This document shows positions 35,773 to 44,517 of a DNA stretch of 64,000 nucleotides, in pieces (the stretch's first letter is position 1; each line of letters begins with the position of its first letter). Location of the stretch: positions 310,001 to 374,000 of the forward strand of contig NZ_FQWD01000003.1 in NCBI RefSeq assembly GCF_900129565.1. The letters are read 5' to 3'. The translations under genes were made by a program, and so were the position numbers. The DNA comes from Marisediminitalea aggregata. GTDB taxonomy: Bacteria > Pseudomonadota > Gammaproteobacteria > Enterobacterales > Alteromonadaceae. The notes beneath the pieces are model-generated. The model was not told where the DNA came from, searched no databases, and worked only from the letters and a program-made list of their open reading frames with translations.

Positions 35773-35979
35773 GGAATATCTCCTGTTTTGAGTTCACAGA
35801 CTCTACAGCGAGATTCGGGCCAAAATTGTAACCCATTGTTTTTATTTGAATTCAAGAAAAATAATGCTACTAAAGTTGAAGAAAACTGTAGCTATTTCTC
35901 TACACTGTGTAGAAGTTACCGATGAAGAAACAACCAGGTTGTTTGAACCGAACCTGATACGGATACGGTATTTTGAGTA

Positions 35980-36573
35980 TTATTGCGCCGCACTGGGTTG
36001 TGTATGTTCGCCCGCTTTGGCATTGCGTTTGCGTTTTAATACATCGGCAATCGCACTACAAATGTTCTCGCGTTTCTTGAAATAACTCAGTGCGATCAAT
36101 TTGTCTTCGCTGGGCCAGATAGCCTGCTGTAACAAGAACTTGTCGTTTTCAGACAGTTCCCGCGTATCCAGTTCAATCGCTACCGCTTTTTTGTTGGGTT
36201 TCAACACCGTAGGAGATGCCGTTTTCACAATAGACGGAGACACGAATAAAAACTGTCGGGAAATAGGATCTTTCACCACGCCCAACCGACCATGGTAATA
36301 CAGGATCGCAGGCCAGCCTTCAGAAATACGGCTTTGGTAGAAGATAAGAAAGGTAAATAGCAATAAGACAATGAACGTCATGCTCACAAAGAACAAAGAC
36401 AAGCCGGGGGCTACCGACACCACGCCAGCTATAGCAAAAACAAATAACATCCAAAAACCAAATACCCTGCGCAATACGTAGGGTGACACACCAGACAATA
36501 CCTGGGCGTGTTTGATTTCCTGAGGTTCAAGTTGGAATAAGCATACCAACGAATTTGTTTTCACGTCGTTCAA
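35980..36573 (-). CDS. Membrane protein of unknown function
   Basis: The 197-aa protein has two adjacent helices (FGFWMLFVFAIAGVVSVAPGLSLFF and VSMTFIVLLLFTFLIFY, about residues 38-82) and a soluble C-terminal half rich in charged residues (ELDTRELSENDKFLLQQAIWPSEDK). Composition fits a small inner-membrane protein with a cytosolic tail. It stands alone with intergenic spacing on both sides. I recognise no family. Confidence 0.65.
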   Translation of the reverse strand: MNDVKTNSLVCLFQLEPQEIKHAQVLSGVSPYVLRRVFGFWMLFVFAIAGVVSVAPGLSLFFVSMTFIVLLLFTFLIFYQSRISEGWPAILYYHGRLGVVKDPISRQFLFVSPSIVKTASPTVLKPNKKAVAIELDTRELSENDKFLLQQAIWPSEDKLIALSYFKKRENICSAIADVLKRKRNAKAGEHTQPSAAQ

Positions 36574-36849
36574 AATAAAAATCTACCATAGTAGTGATCT
36601 AAGCACATAATACCGAATTGCAGTATTATCAAAAAGGTTTAATGTGCACTTTTCGCCGAAAAAACAGCTGCATAAGTCCAACAGTGACAAATGCGATCAA
36701 CGCTTAAAAACAATCGATAACCTATATACGATGATATAGCCCATTTTGGTTATTATTGCGAATAAATATGGCACTATATAACGGTAAATGTCTGAGCCAA
36801 ATAGCCCATTTACCGATTTTCAGCCTGTACCGCCAAAGGATTTATCGTT

Positions 36850-38550
36850 ATGACCGCCCATCCTGTTCTCACAGCCCTCTCCCATGTATTGCGTGAAGAG
36901 CATATTCTTACCGACACGGACCATACTGAACACTACCGTTCAGGCTGGCGCTCGGGTCAGGGCGACGCGCTGGCAGTGGTGTTCCCGCAGAGCCTGATGC
37001 AGCTTTGGGGTACCTTGCAGGTGTGCGTTGATAACCAATGCATCATCATTATGCAAGCCGCCAAAACCGGCTTAACAGAAGGTTCTACCCCAAACGGTAA
37101 CGATTATGATCGCGACATCGTAGTGATCAACACCTTAGCTATGAATAACCTGGTGATCTTGGGTAATGGCGAACAAGTCCTGAGTTTTCCTGGTACTACG
37201 CTGCATCAACTGGAAACCAGCCTGAAGCCGCTTGGACGCGCGCCACACTCGGTCATAGGTTCGTCTTGTCTGGGCGCCTCTGTTATCGGGGGCATTGCCA
37301 ATAACTCAGGGGGAGCATTAGTGAAGCGCGGGCCGGCCTATACCGAATTGGCCTTGTATGCGCGCGTTACCGAGCAAGGTAAACTCGAGTTAGTGAATCA
37401 CCTTGATATTCCTCTTGGCGACTCGCCGCATGAGATTTTGCAGAACCTCGAGCAAGGCAATTTTGAAAACCACATCACGCCCACTGCCCGCAAAGCCAGT
37501 GCAACCGACTACGAAAGTCGCTTACGCGATGTTGATGCTAATACCCCGAGTCGATTTAATGCCGATACCACACGTCTATACGAAGCAAGTGGCTGCGCAG
37601 GGAAATTGGCGGTATTCGCCGTTCGACTGGATACCTTTGCCGTTGCAAAGCAGGAAAAAACTTACTATATCGGTACCAACAACCCCGACGTGCTCACGGC
37701 CTTGCGACGTCACATACTGGCTAACTTTACTCACTTACCAGAGGTAGGTGAGTATATGCACCGGGATATTTTTGATATTGCCCGGGATTACGGAAAAGAC
37801 ACCTTTTTAAGTGTGAAACACCTGGGTACCCAACGTCTTCCCAAATTATTTGCGCTCAAAGGGCGCATCGATGCCCTGCTCAACAAACAAAGTTGGTTGC
37901 CCGATTTCCTGTCTGACCGTGTTATGCAATGCATTGCCAATTGTTTTCCTGCGCATTTGCCTGACCGGCTTGTCGCCTACCGCGACCTCTACGAACACCA
38001 CCTTATTTTAAAAATGAGTGACGACGGCATTGCCGAGGCGGACGCTTTTCTGGCTGACTTTTTTGGCCGAAACCACCAGCAAGGTGACTACTTTTCTTGC
38101 ACGGCCGATGAAGCTGCCAGTGCCTACCTCAACCGCTTTGCTGCCGCCGGCGCGGCTATTCGCTATCAGTTGTTGAACAAGGATCGGGTTGGCGACATTC
38201 TGGCACTGGATATCGCACTCAGACGAAACGACGCCCATTGGGTAGAGTCTCTGCCTGAGCACATTAGCCAGCATATCGATAAATCGCTCTACTATGGCCA
38301 TTTCTTTTGTCATGTTTTCCATCAGGATTACGTGTTGAAAAAAGGCGCTGACGCAAAAGCGGTAAAAGCAGCAATGCTGGCGCTGTTAGATAGCCGCGAA
38401 GCCAAATACCCGGCTGAGCACAATGTGGGGCACCTGTATAAAGCTGAAGACGGATTAGCCGCGTTTTATCGTGAGTTAGACCCCACTAATACCTTCAACC
38501 CGGGCGTAGGTAAACTCGATAAACATCGCCGCCAATGTGGTTGTTGTTAA
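36850..38550 (+). CDS. dld: Quinone-dependent D-lactate dehydrogenase
   Basis: Dld oxidises D-lactate to pyruvate and passes electrons to the quinone pool. The 566-aa length matches E. coli Dld (571 aa). The FAD-binding PCMH region shows QAAKTGLTEGSTPNGNDYDRDIVVINTL and GSSCLGASVIGGIANNSGGALVKRGPAYTELALYARV. The C-terminal membrane-binding half includes PAEHNVGHLYKAEDGLAAFYRELDPTNTFNPGVGKL. The start at 36850 has an AAAGGA ribosome binding site. It is a single-gene unit on the plus strand. Confidence 0.95.
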   Translation: MTAHPVLTALSHVLREEHILTDTDHTEHYRSGWRSGQGDALAVVFPQSLMQLWGTLQVCVDNQCIIIMQAAKTGLTEGSTPNGNDYDRDIVVINTLAMNNLVILGNGEQVLSFPGTTLHQLETSLKPLGRAPHSVIGSSCLGASVIGGIANNSGGALVKRGPAYTELALYARVTEQGKLELVNHLDIPLGDSPHEILQNLEQGNFENHITPTARKASATDYESRLRDVDANTPSRFNADTTRLYEASGCAGKLAVFAVRLDTFAVAKQEKTYYIGTNNPDVLTALRRHILANFTHLPEVGEYMHRDIFDIARDYGKDTFLSVKHLGTQRLPKLFALKGRIDALLNKQSWLPDFLSDRVMQCIANCFPAHLPDRLVAYRDLYEHHLILKMSDDGIAEADAFLADFFGRNHQQGDYFSCTADEAASAYLNRFAAAGAAIRYQLLNKDRVGDILALDIALRRNDAHWVESLPEHISQHIDKSLYYGHFFCHVFHQDYVLKKGADAKAVKAAMLALLDSREAKYPAEHNVGHLYKAEDGLAAFYRELDPTNTFNPGVGKLDKHRRQCGCC

Positions 38551-38647
38551 CACCTTCGCTTTTACACCAACTGCGACAATTTGCCGCACGCACCGTGGCG
38601 CCGTGTTCTTTAGAATAGATCTGTTTGTTAAACACTGCAGGTAACAT

Positions 38648-38670
38648 CCTGAATTTGTTCTGTATTCAGG
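38648..38670. promoter_or_regulatory. Candidate operator upstream of the copper-receptor gene
   Basis: A perfect 7-bp inverted repeat, CCTGAAT (38648-38654) and ATTCAGG (38664-38670), with a 9-bp spacer lies 55 bp before the GTG start of the OprC-like receptor. It could bind a metal-responsive regulator or the RegA-like protein encoded downstream. Confidence 0.35.
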
Positions 38671-38725
38671 TGAATAAACACTTAAAAGGTTATCTGACTA
38701 CTATTAAACTGATCAGGAGAACACC

Positions 38726-41002
38726 GTGCGCAATCGGGCTATCCCACCACTGTTTATTGCCAGTTCCTTAACCCTGTCTGTGCAGTTCGCTTTTGCCGGA
38801 GTGAATGCTCAGGGCAACACGGTTACACAAAATGACATTGAACACATTCGTGTCGACGGACATCACAGTGCCATACATCAGCACGCCCACGGCTTGAGTG
38901 AGGAGGCGCTTAGTTCAGCCCTTGCTGCTACCAGTGACAGTGCAGATTTGCTTCGTACATTACCCGGCATTCACATCAATGCCGCCGGCGGCTTATCGGG
39001 CCTGCCTGCCATTCGAGGCCTTGCCGATGACCGCCTGCGTATTCAAACCGACGGCATGGATTTAATTGCCTCCTGCCCCAATCATATGAACCCACCTTTG
39101 TCCTATCTGGCACCATCAGCACTGGCTGATGTAACGGTGTTTGCGACAGTCACGCCCGTAAGTCAGGGAGGTGATAGTATTGGCGGTACGATCAGCACGC
39201 TTCGCAAGCGACCTGAACTTGTTGCTGCGGGTGAAGAAACTGCCATTAGCGGTAATATCGGCGGCTACTGGCGCAGCAATAACCAAGCACAGGGACTCCA
39301 CGCCAATATGTCGGTTGCAAGCGACACCTGGGGTTTACTCTACAGTGGCAATATCAGTCAGGCTGATAATTATCGCGCCAGTGCGGCATTTAAAAACACC
39401 ACCACGACAGGCAGGCCAAATCACTCACTGCGTCTCGATGAAGTAGGCTCCAGTGCCTATAAAACACAAAATCACAGTCTTGCCTTGCGATACCAGCATC
39501 AGGCCGACGAGGTTGATCTACAACTTAACCAACAACACATGCCGTATCAGTTGTACCCGAATCAGCGCATGGATTTACTCGATAACGATCAGTTCAGTGT
39601 CAATGCCGCCTGGAGCAGGCAAACAGACTGGGGACACATTAAAACCCGCATGTACCAGGAAAATGTGGACCATTACATGAATTTCGGCGACGACAAGCAG
39701 TTCTACTACGGCACCCTCGCCACCATGGGAATGCCTTGTAGCCCAATCCGCTTTATGGGCGATGCTGAAGGCACCTGTGCAGCCGGTATGCCGATGTTCA
39801 GTGAATCAGTACTTCGCGCAGCAACTACCGATGCAGAATGGACTCGCAGTGACACAGACACCCTTCGGTTTGGCGCAGGGGCGCAATTCTATACTCTCGA
39901 TGATTACTGGACCGCGTCGGGCGGTGGCATGGGACCGGGTACCTTTGAAAATATCGACAATGGCCGCAGAAACCGACTGTTTCTCTATGCCGAACGAGAG
40001 CATCGTCTGACATCTGCAATTTATGCCAATTACGGTATTCGCGCAGAACATATCGCTTTGAGTACCGGCGCAGTTCAGGGCTATGCGACCGGCGAAAATG
40101 CACCTGGCATGCAATATATGCAGGCTCAGCAATTTAACGCAGGCAGCCGCGACGATAACCAGTTCAATGTGGATGTGACCGCCGCGCTTAGCGTGGTTAT
40201 CAGCAATGAATTAACGGCAGAAGCCGGTGTATCTCGCAAAGTGCGCTCGCCCAACCTTTATGAAAAGTACACCTGGTCGAGCTGGATGATGGCGGCGTCG
40301 ATGAATAACACCGTAGGAGACGGCAATGGTTATGTGGGCAATGCGGGTCTTCAGGCGGAAACCGCCTACTCTATTGCTACCAGCCTGACGTGGCAACCTA
40401 AAAACAGTGACGTCACGCTTACTGCTTCACCGTATTTTACCTATATTGAGGACTATATTGACGCCACTGCCGCAAACGCCATGTGGCAACCGGGACAGTT
40501 TAATGTGCTAACATACGAAAATCAGACCGCCCGGCTCTATGGTGTTGATCTCAGTGCCCATTACCACTACAACAACCCCCAGTTTGGCCGCTTTAGTTTC
40601 GCGAGCTCAGTAAGTATCACTCACGCAAAAAATACCGAAACAGGCAGTGGTTTGTATCAAACGCTACCTTTCCACGGAGACGTTGTGGTTAGCCATGTTT
40701 CAGGCCCCTGGCACACCGAACTCAACTGGGAATTTGCCGCCGCAAAAACTGATATCTCGGTTGTTCGCAATGAAGTAAAAACCGCCGGCTACGGCTTGCT
40801 TGGTATGCAAACAGGTTATGTAACCGAGCAGTTTCGTGTCGACATTGGGGTGAAAAACCTATTGGATAAATTTTATTACGACCCGACAGCTGGCACCTAT
40901 ACCGGCCAGGGTATGACCATGGCACTCAATGGTATCCCATTTGGCATTGCTGTGCCCGGTATGGGTAGGAACGCCTACATTAGCAGCACGGTTTATTTTT
41001 GA
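38726..41002 (+). CDS. TonB-dependent copper receptor (OprC/NosA type)
   Basis: The 758-aa outer-membrane receptor starts with GTG after a CAGGAGAAC ribosome binding site and has a signal peptide of about 24 residues. The plug holds MDLIASCPNHMNPPLSYLAP, with Cys117 and Met121 in the C-x3-M copper motif seen in OprC and NosA; further Met-rich loops (TLATMGMPCS, GGGMGPGTF, NAPGMQYM) support copper. A His-rich N-terminus (HHSAIHQHAHGL) precedes it. It heads a five-gene cluster with a two-component pair and two PepSY proteins. Copper as substrate is inferred from the motif. Confidence 0.85.
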   Translation: MRNRAIPPLFIASSLTLSVQFAFAGVNAQGNTVTQNDIEHIRVDGHHSAIHQHAHGLSEEALSSALAATSDSADLLRTLPGIHINAAGGLSGLPAIRGLADDRLRIQTDGMDLIASCPNHMNPPLSYLAPSALADVTVFATVTPVSQGGDSIGGTISTLRKRPELVAAGEETAISGNIGGYWRSNNQAQGLHANMSVASDTWGLLYSGNISQADNYRASAAFKNTTTTGRPNHSLRLDEVGSSAYKTQNHSLALRYQHQADEVDLQLNQQHMPYQLYPNQRMDLLDNDQFSVNAAWSRQTDWGHIKTRMYQENVDHYMNFGDDKQFYYGTLATMGMPCSPIRFMGDAEGTCAAGMPMFSESVLRAATTDAEWTRSDTDTLRFGAGAQFYTLDDYWTASGGGMGPGTFENIDNGRRNRLFLYAEREHRLTSAIYANYGIRAEHIALSTGAVQGYATGENAPGMQYMQAQQFNAGSRDDNQFNVDVTAALSVVISNELTAEAGVSRKVRSPNLYEKYTWSSWMMAASMNNTVGDGNGYVGNAGLQAETAYSIATSLTWQPKNSDVTLTASPYFTYIEDYIDATAANAMWQPGQFNVLTYENQTARLYGVDLSAHYHYNNPQFGRFSFASSVSITHAKNTETGSGLYQTLPFHGDVVVSHVSGPWHTELNWEFAAAKTDISVVRNEVKTAGYGLLGMQTGYVTEQFRVDIGVKNLLDKFYYDPTAGTYTGQGMTMALNGIPFGIAVPGMGRNAYISSTVYF

Positions 41003-41101
41003 TCACGATTTTGCCTGACGCAGTTTAGGATTAGTTTCATCCCGAACGTGGCATGGTAAGCTACCTGTTCCGCTAGCCCTGTTAAGGCAATAAAAAACGC
41101 T

Positions 41102-42160
41102 ATGCTTTTGCTGCTGTATCTGGCTCTGTTTGGCAAGCACCGCGCACCGGTCGCGGTTGTACTGCCACTCGTGCTATTTGAAATCATTGTGGTAAACACC
41201 TCAATTGCGCTGAATGGCGCTGCCAGCAACCCTTTTTCAAGTGTGCTGTTAGTGCCGCTCATTCTCGGACTTATCTGGTTATCAACGCGGTTAGGCCTGG
41301 TGGTATTACTCGTGAGTTTGGCTGCACAGGGCATGCAACTACTTGCGCCCATCAGCGATCATCATGGCGCTATGATGCAAAATCACGCGCAGGGTATGAT
41401 TGTGAGTTTTATGGCTACCAGTTGCCTAATCTTTGCCGTGATTCACTTTTATAAACACCAGTTAAAAATCAAACAAGCCGACATTCAGCAGTTGCGTGAG
41501 CGACAGCTACGCGACGAACAATTGCTCGCTATAGGTACTGCTGCAGCTCAACTGACCCACGACGCAGCGACCCCGGTGCAAACGATTCATTTGCTGCTGG
41601 AAGAGTGGCAGGAACAGAAGGATGCATCGACACTGCCAGAGCTCATTGAGCAATTTACGCTGCTACAAACCATGCTCACAAATTGGCGGGACGTTGCAGA
41701 CGATGTCCGGGAATCCAGAGTCAGCGCCGTAAGTATTCGCACCCTACTTGAAACCATGCAGCATGTTGTTCGCCTGAGCCGTCCGGAAATTTCCGTTGAC
41801 TGGCCATTGATGGAGAATGTACCCGAAAGCGCCACAGTAAACGCAGATCCTACCCTAGTACCCGCACTGGCCAGCATTGTAATAAATGCCTGTGATGCAG
41901 CGGGAAAACACGAAGATAATAAGGTAACGGTGCATTCTGAATGCGCAGGTTCGAATTGGTTACTGCGAATTAATAATCCACACGACGGAACAACGCCGCT
42001 ACACAGCAAACTGGGAGCAAGAATTCTTGAGAGTGAGACTGGGTTGGGCCTGGGAGCGGTGCTCTCAAATGCAACCGTGGAAAAGTTTAAAGGCAACGTA
42101 CATTGGCAATGTGAATCGAGCCAAATTATTACCACCATTCAACTGCCGGTAACAATATGA
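41102..42160 (+). CDS. RegB/PrrB-like sensor histidine kinase, degenerate G1 box
   Basis: The 352-aa kinase has about four N-terminal membrane helices, fewer than the six of RegB, and a HisKA H-box with His153 in AAAQLTHDAATPVQTI. The HATPase N-box INACDAA and a G2-like GLGLGAVLS are present, but the G1 box reads INNPHDGTTP rather than DxGxG. The ATP site may be weakened. Only the ATG at 41102 fits, and the nearest ribosome binding site is distant; a stop in frame lies 45 bp upstream. It is followed by its regulator with a 4-bp overlap. Confidence 0.82.
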   Translation: MLLLLYLALFGKHRAPVAVVLPLVLFEIIVVNTSIALNGAASNPFSSVLLVPLILGLIWLSTRLGLVVLLVSLAAQGMQLLAPISDHHGAMMQNHAQGMIVSFMATSCLIFAVIHFYKHQLKIKQADIQQLRERQLRDEQLLAIGTAAAQLTHDAATPVQTIHLLLEEWQEQKDASTLPELIEQFTLLQTMLTNWRDVADDVRESRVSAVSIRTLLETMQHVVRLSRPEISVDWPLMENVPESATVNADPTLVPALASIVINACDAAGKHEDNKVTVHSECAGSNWLLRINNPHDGTTPLHSKLGARILESETGLGLGAVLSNATVEKFKGNVHWQCESSQIITTIQLPVTI

Positions 42161-42705
42161 CAGCGCCCTCTTTGATTTTGCTCATTGATGACGATGAACA
42201 ATACACGCGTGTGTTGAAACGCAGGTTCGAGCAACATACAAACTTGCAGGTGCAGTGTTTTACACGCGCATCAGAAGCCCTGCAATTTAGCGCTAATGTG
42301 CCTGTATCGGGCATTCTGCTGGACATGATGATGCAGGAAGAGACCGGACTGGACTTTGTAGAGCCATTGCAGGCGCGATTCTCGCCAGTGCACTTAATCG
42401 TCATGACGGGTTACGCCAGCATAGCCACAACGGTGACAGCCATGAAACGCGGTGCAACCGATTACGTCGCCAAGCCAATCACATTCAAAGCGTTGTTGGC
42501 GAAGCTCGCGTTAAGCAACGAAAGCAATACGGTAACTCAGTCTCCTGCACCGGCGCCGCTCACTACTGCACAAATTGAATGGGAGCACATTCAGCGCGTG
42601 CTTACCGATAATCAGGGCAATATTTCCCGCACCGCCGAAGCACTGGGCATGCATCGGCGTAGCCTGCAGCGTAAGCTGCAAAAACATTCGCCCCTCAAAC
42701 AATAG
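42157..42705 (+). CDS. RegA/PrrA-like response regulator with Fis-type HTH
   Basis: This 182-aa regulator has a receiver with Asp56 in GILLDMMMQEETG, the VMTGYASIATTVTAMKRGATDYVAKP pattern shared by RegA, ActR and RoxR, and a C-terminal helix-turn-helix (NISRTAEALGMHRRSLQRKLQK). It lacks an AAA+ domain, so it acts directly on sigma-70 promoters. RegBA-type pairs respond to redox or oxygen; here the pair sits with a copper receptor and PepSY proteins, which suggests that it senses the redox state set by copper. Confidence 0.88.
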   Translation: MTAPSLILLIDDDEQYTRVLKRRFEQHTNLQVQCFTRASEALQFSANVPVSGILLDMMMQEETGLDFVEPLQARFSPVHLIVMTGYASIATTVTAMKRGATDYVAKPITFKALLAKLALSNESNTVTQSPAPAPLTTAQIEWEHIQRVLTDNQGNISRTAEALGMHRRSLQRKLQKHSPLKQ

Positions 42706-42714
42706 AGCCACCTG

Positions 42715-43467
42715 ATGCGTTCACTAATAAAAACAAGAACCCTGCATAAATGGCTGATGCGCGGCATTGGCATACAAGTGCTGATCTGGGCATTAACAGG
42801 CCTGTATATGATCAGTATGGATATCCACTTTATACACGGTGAAACCCTGTCTGATGACAAGCACAACCGATTTTTAATTCAGGACGCTGACTACCCTATT
42901 GCGGCGTTACTCGATGCATTTCCCACTGCCACACAGGTCACGCTGTATAAGCGCCAAAATAAACTCGTTTATCGGTTTAAACGAACAAACGACACCCAGT
43001 GGACCATTGTCGATGCAACAAATGGCCAACAGCTCTCGCCATTGACATCGTCAGAAGTACGCCAGATCGCAACGTCATCGATCACTGATTCTGCAAATAT
43101 TACGGCAGTCAAACTGATTGATTTACCGGAAGCGACACCTGCAGAGCTCAGCCCTCGCTGGCTTCCCGTGTGGCAAGTGACCTTTGACGATCTGGCTGGC
43201 ACCACCTTTTACATTCAACAGGCCACCGGACAAATCGTTACCCGCCGCCACAATGTCTGGCGGGCTTTCGACTGGATGTGGCGTTTTCATATCATGGATT
43301 ACGACGACGGCGAAAATGTCGCTAATCCTCTGCTTCTGGTGCTGGCCGTATTGGCTATCGTTGCCATAATCAGTGGTATTTTGCTACTCGTCTGCCGCTT
43401 TTTAAATTTCGCTTCTCCTGGTTCGAATACGCTGAATGCGCTGAACAAAGGGGGCCACAATGATTAA
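42715..43467 (+). CDS. PepSY-domain inner-membrane protein
   Basis: The 250-aa protein has an N-terminal TM (WLMRGIGIQVLIWALTGLYMIS), a periplasmic PepSY-like region and a C-terminal TM (LLLVLAVLAIVAIISGILLLVCRF). The H-[IF]-M-D-Y segment (FHIMDYDDGENVANP) recurs in the next protein, which suggests a duplication. The N-terminal LHKWLMR histidine and this histidine are candidate heme or metal ligands. It lies 9 bp after the regulator gene and overlaps the next gene by 8 bp. It probably works in metal reduction or transfer. Confidence 0.8.
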   Translation: MRSLIKTRTLHKWLMRGIGIQVLIWALTGLYMISMDIHFIHGETLSDDKHNRFLIQDADYPIAALLDAFPTATQVTLYKRQNKLVYRFKRTNDTQWTIVDATNGQQLSPLTSSEVRQIATSSITDSANITAVKLIDLPEATPAELSPRWLPVWQVTFDDLAGTTFYIQQATGQIVTRRHNVWRAFDWMWRFHIMDYDDGENVANPLLLVLAVLAIVAIISGILLLVCRFLNFASPGSNTLNALNKGGHND

Positions 43468-44467
43468 TCCGGTTAACATTACCCGTTGGCACAAATGGCT
43501 ATCTGCTCTGGTTGGGATCCAGTGCCTGATCTGGGCGGGGACCGGTCTGTATTTCAATCAAATGGATACGCAAGCCGCATCGGGTAACCAATACAGACAG
43601 CCTGTTTCTCATCGGGGAAATACCCCCACTGCCCGTTTTATTCCACTGTCGAAGCTGCCTGTTGATGAACCAGTGCTTTCCGCCGAGCTGATCTGGGTGT
43701 CGGGTACCCCACTTTATCAGGTAAAGACTCAGGAACCGCTGCATCAATACACTGCGCAACAACACAAGCTATTTCACGCCGTGTCAGGACTGCCCTGGTA
43801 TATCCAGCCAGCACAGGTAAAACGCATCGCCGTTAAATCCTACAATGGCCCTGGCAGTGCATCAGCGCCAGCGCTAACCCTTCCTCCGTTTGAATTCGAT
43901 GGCCGGCAGCAAAATCCATTGTGGAAAGTCACCTTTAATGATGATGTAAACACCGAAGTGTATCTGCATGCCGATACCGGTAAAGTCATCGCGCACAGTA
44001 ACGATCATTCCCGCCTGAAGCACCTGATGCTGACACTTCACTTCATGGATTACACCAACACCGGCGGTTTTAATCATCCGCTTATTGTGGTGTTTGGCAT
44101 GGCAACACTAATGCTGGCCGGAAGCGGACTAGTGTTAGCCTACCGACGCAGACTTTCTGCTTCTCCGTCAGCAAAGGCATCTGTTGACGTCACTGTAACC
44201 TATAACGGGCAGCGTCAAACATTGACACTTCCAGCAAAGCAGCCGCTCTTTTTCGCACTGACGAAGCACAATATTTCGGTTCCCACAGAATGCGGCGGTG
44301 GCGGCAGTTGTGGACAATGCGTTATACAAACCACGAATGACGTACTTGCGAGTCCAACAGAGCGCGCATTACTGAGCGACGCAGAGATAGCATCAGGTAA
44401 ACGCCTGAGCTGTCAACACATGGCCGGGGAATTTTCAGACGTGTCTGTAGATTACGGTGAGGTGTAA
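43460..44467 (+). CDS. PepSY membrane protein fused to an NqrF-type [2Fe-2S] domain
   Basis: The 335-aa protein has the same TM-PepSY-TM body as its neighbour (WHKWLSALVGIQCLIWAGTG near residues 10-29; LHFMDYTNTG at 193-202; TM at about 207-228), followed by a cytosolic ferredoxin domain. The cluster cysteines are Cys278, Cys284, Cys287 and Cys318 in the C-x5-C-x2-C pattern, close to the CGGGGSCGQC motif of NqrF. No FAD or NAD(P)H domain is present. It would carry electrons from the cytosol across the membrane to a periplasmic acceptor, plausibly Cu(II) or Fe(III). Confidence 0.85.
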   Translation: MINPVNITRWHKWLSALVGIQCLIWAGTGLYFNQMDTQAASGNQYRQPVSHRGNTPTARFIPLSKLPVDEPVLSAELIWVSGTPLYQVKTQEPLHQYTAQQHKLFHAVSGLPWYIQPAQVKRIAVKSYNGPGSASAPALTLPPFEFDGRQQNPLWKVTFNDDVNTEVYLHADTGKVIAHSNDHSRLKHLMLTLHFMDYTNTGGFNHPLIVVFGMATLMLAGSGLVLAYRRRLSASPSAKASVDVTVTYNGQRQTLTLPAKQPLFFALTKHNISVPTECGGGGSCGQCVIQTTNDVLASPTERALLSDAEIASGKRLSCQHMAGEFSDVSVDYGEV

Positions 44468-44517
44468 AAATTTGCTTAGAAGACGCCGGCGCAAGCACCG
44501 GCTTATAGAAAAATGAC

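Noticed and set aside
35808..35821. Sigma-54-like promoter of the BON gene (minus strand)
   Set aside because: It has GG-N10-GC spacing but poor matches in both elements and lacks the shared upstream element. Such spacing occurs often by chance, so it is not listed as a feature.
44475..44512. Short GCCGG/CCGGC hairpin between the PepSY-ferredoxin and transporter genes
   Set aside because: The 5-bp stem is weak and has no clear T tract. It might still be a terminator, but the evidence is thin.
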